A stretch of 64,000 nt of DNA from Ga0077548 sp035440445 (GTDB taxonomy: Bacteria; Pseudomonadota; Alphaproteobacteria; Rhizobiales; Xanthobacteraceae): the NCBI GenBank assembly GCA_035440445.1, contig DAORMJ010000006.1:1-64000 (forward strand). Reading direction: 5' to 3'. Every line of letters begins with the position of its first letter. Within the stretch, counting starts at the first letter, position 1. Of this stretch, positions 63,684 to 64,000 are shown piece by piece. The notes beneath the pieces are model-generated. The model did not search any database, was not told the origin of the DNA, and saw nothing but the letters and a program-made list of their open reading frames with translations. The position numbers and the translations under genes were made by a program.

Positions 63684-64000
63684 TCAAGCAGAACGACCGA
63701 ACCAGCCCCGGATCGAGGATTTCGCGGCTTTTTCGTCCTCGTCGGGCTCGGGGTCGAGCCCCGGATCGTCGGGGAGTGGCGGTTCGGCAATCACCGGCGG
63801 CGGGGAAGCTTTTGCCGGAAGCGGCCGCGGCCGGGCATCGTCCGGAACAAGCAGAATGTCTTCCGAAGGCTTGGTCGTCACCGAGGGCGGCGCGATCGGC
63901 GCAGACACGGCGGCAGGAGCGGGAGCCGGCGCCGGTGGAGGCTCGGCGAAGCCCTGCTCCACCACATGTTCGAGGATCGGTCCGGCGGGTGCCACCGGCG
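63684..64000 (-). CDS. C-terminal part of a Pro/Ala-rich protein, cut by the window end
   Basis: About 105 residues visible. GPILEHVVEQGFAEPPPAPA, a long Pro/Ala linker, acidic DDPGLDPEPDEDEKAA, and a short basic/aromatic tail SIRGWFGRSA. The frame is open to base 64000; the GTG near 63995 is not taken as a start. Low complexity prevents a family call. Confidence 0.6.
   Translation of the reverse strand, partial: PVAPAGPILEHVVEQGFAEPPPAPAPAPAAVSAPIAPPSVTTKPSEDILLVPDDARPRPLPAKASPPPVIAEPPLPDDPGLDPEPDEDEKAAKSSIRGWFGRSA

Overview
The window looks like a chromosomal piece of a Hyphomicrobiales (Rhizobiales) alphaproteobacterium near Bradyrhizobium/Xanthobacteraceae. Grounds: high G+C codon use; the core order leuB-leuD-leuC, rplS-trmD-rimM-rpsP-ffh, dapF-mtaB-ftsY-yciB, ccmABCDG divergent from acnA; and alphaproteobacterial families such as DUF2794, DUF1223, IalB and a CBS-tailed site-2 protease. 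It is a draft scaffold with three runs of N (208-244, 27015-27024, 29415-29433), each inside a gene and each leaving the reading frame inconsistent.

Bases 1-50080 are ordinary core genome. In order: a partial hypothetical gene; a periplasmic sulfite dehydrogenase with its cytochrome (sorAB) and a second, leaderless sulfite oxidase; the leucine genes (leuB, leuD, leuC) around a cluster of four small secreted His-rich proteins; a metallophosphoesterase; two small SecD-P1-head-like secreted proteins next to the L19 gene; the ribosome/tRNA/SRP cluster rplS-trmD-rimM-rpsP-ffh; dapF-mtaB-ftsY-yciB; cytochrome c maturation ccmABCDG and aconitase; BI-1 and ABC-transporter genes; thpR, rlmN, argG, a site-2 protease, typA and folD; tRNA-Ala(CGC); an EamA transporter, an amidotransferase, an SDR, a TerB-like protein and a potassium-channel-like protein. 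At least three families of intergenic repeat recur.

Bases 50084-63635 are a 13.5-kb integrated element, visibly richer in A+T. It splits a tRNA-Thr(CGT) gene in the anticodon loop: the 3' half is at 50087-50132 and the 5' half at 63597-63635, sharing the 9-bp core ATTACGAAT. A complete tRNA-Thr sits inside the element near its right end, apparently replacing the broken gene. Paired CCCTACTA repeats with an 11-bp period lie inside both ends and look like integrase arm sites. The element carries a tyrosine recombinase, an AlpA-like regulator and a primase/RecA-like ATPase (satellite-style core), an IS3-family insertion, a DUF3223 protein, and a defence-like cargo: an Abi_C/HEPN-like protein, a SRAP protein coupled to a tiny membrane protein, a Cys-rich zinc-ribbon protein, and a 1295-residue protein with an N-terminal Mrr-like nuclease, a long helical/TPR middle, a GreA/B-C-like segment and a C-terminal PIN-like domain. 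That last protein is the best candidate for a new or little-studied conflict system.

Beyond the element, chromosomal sequence resumes with the C-terminal end of a Pro/Ala-rich protein. All function calls rest on motif recognition by eye; no database search was run.
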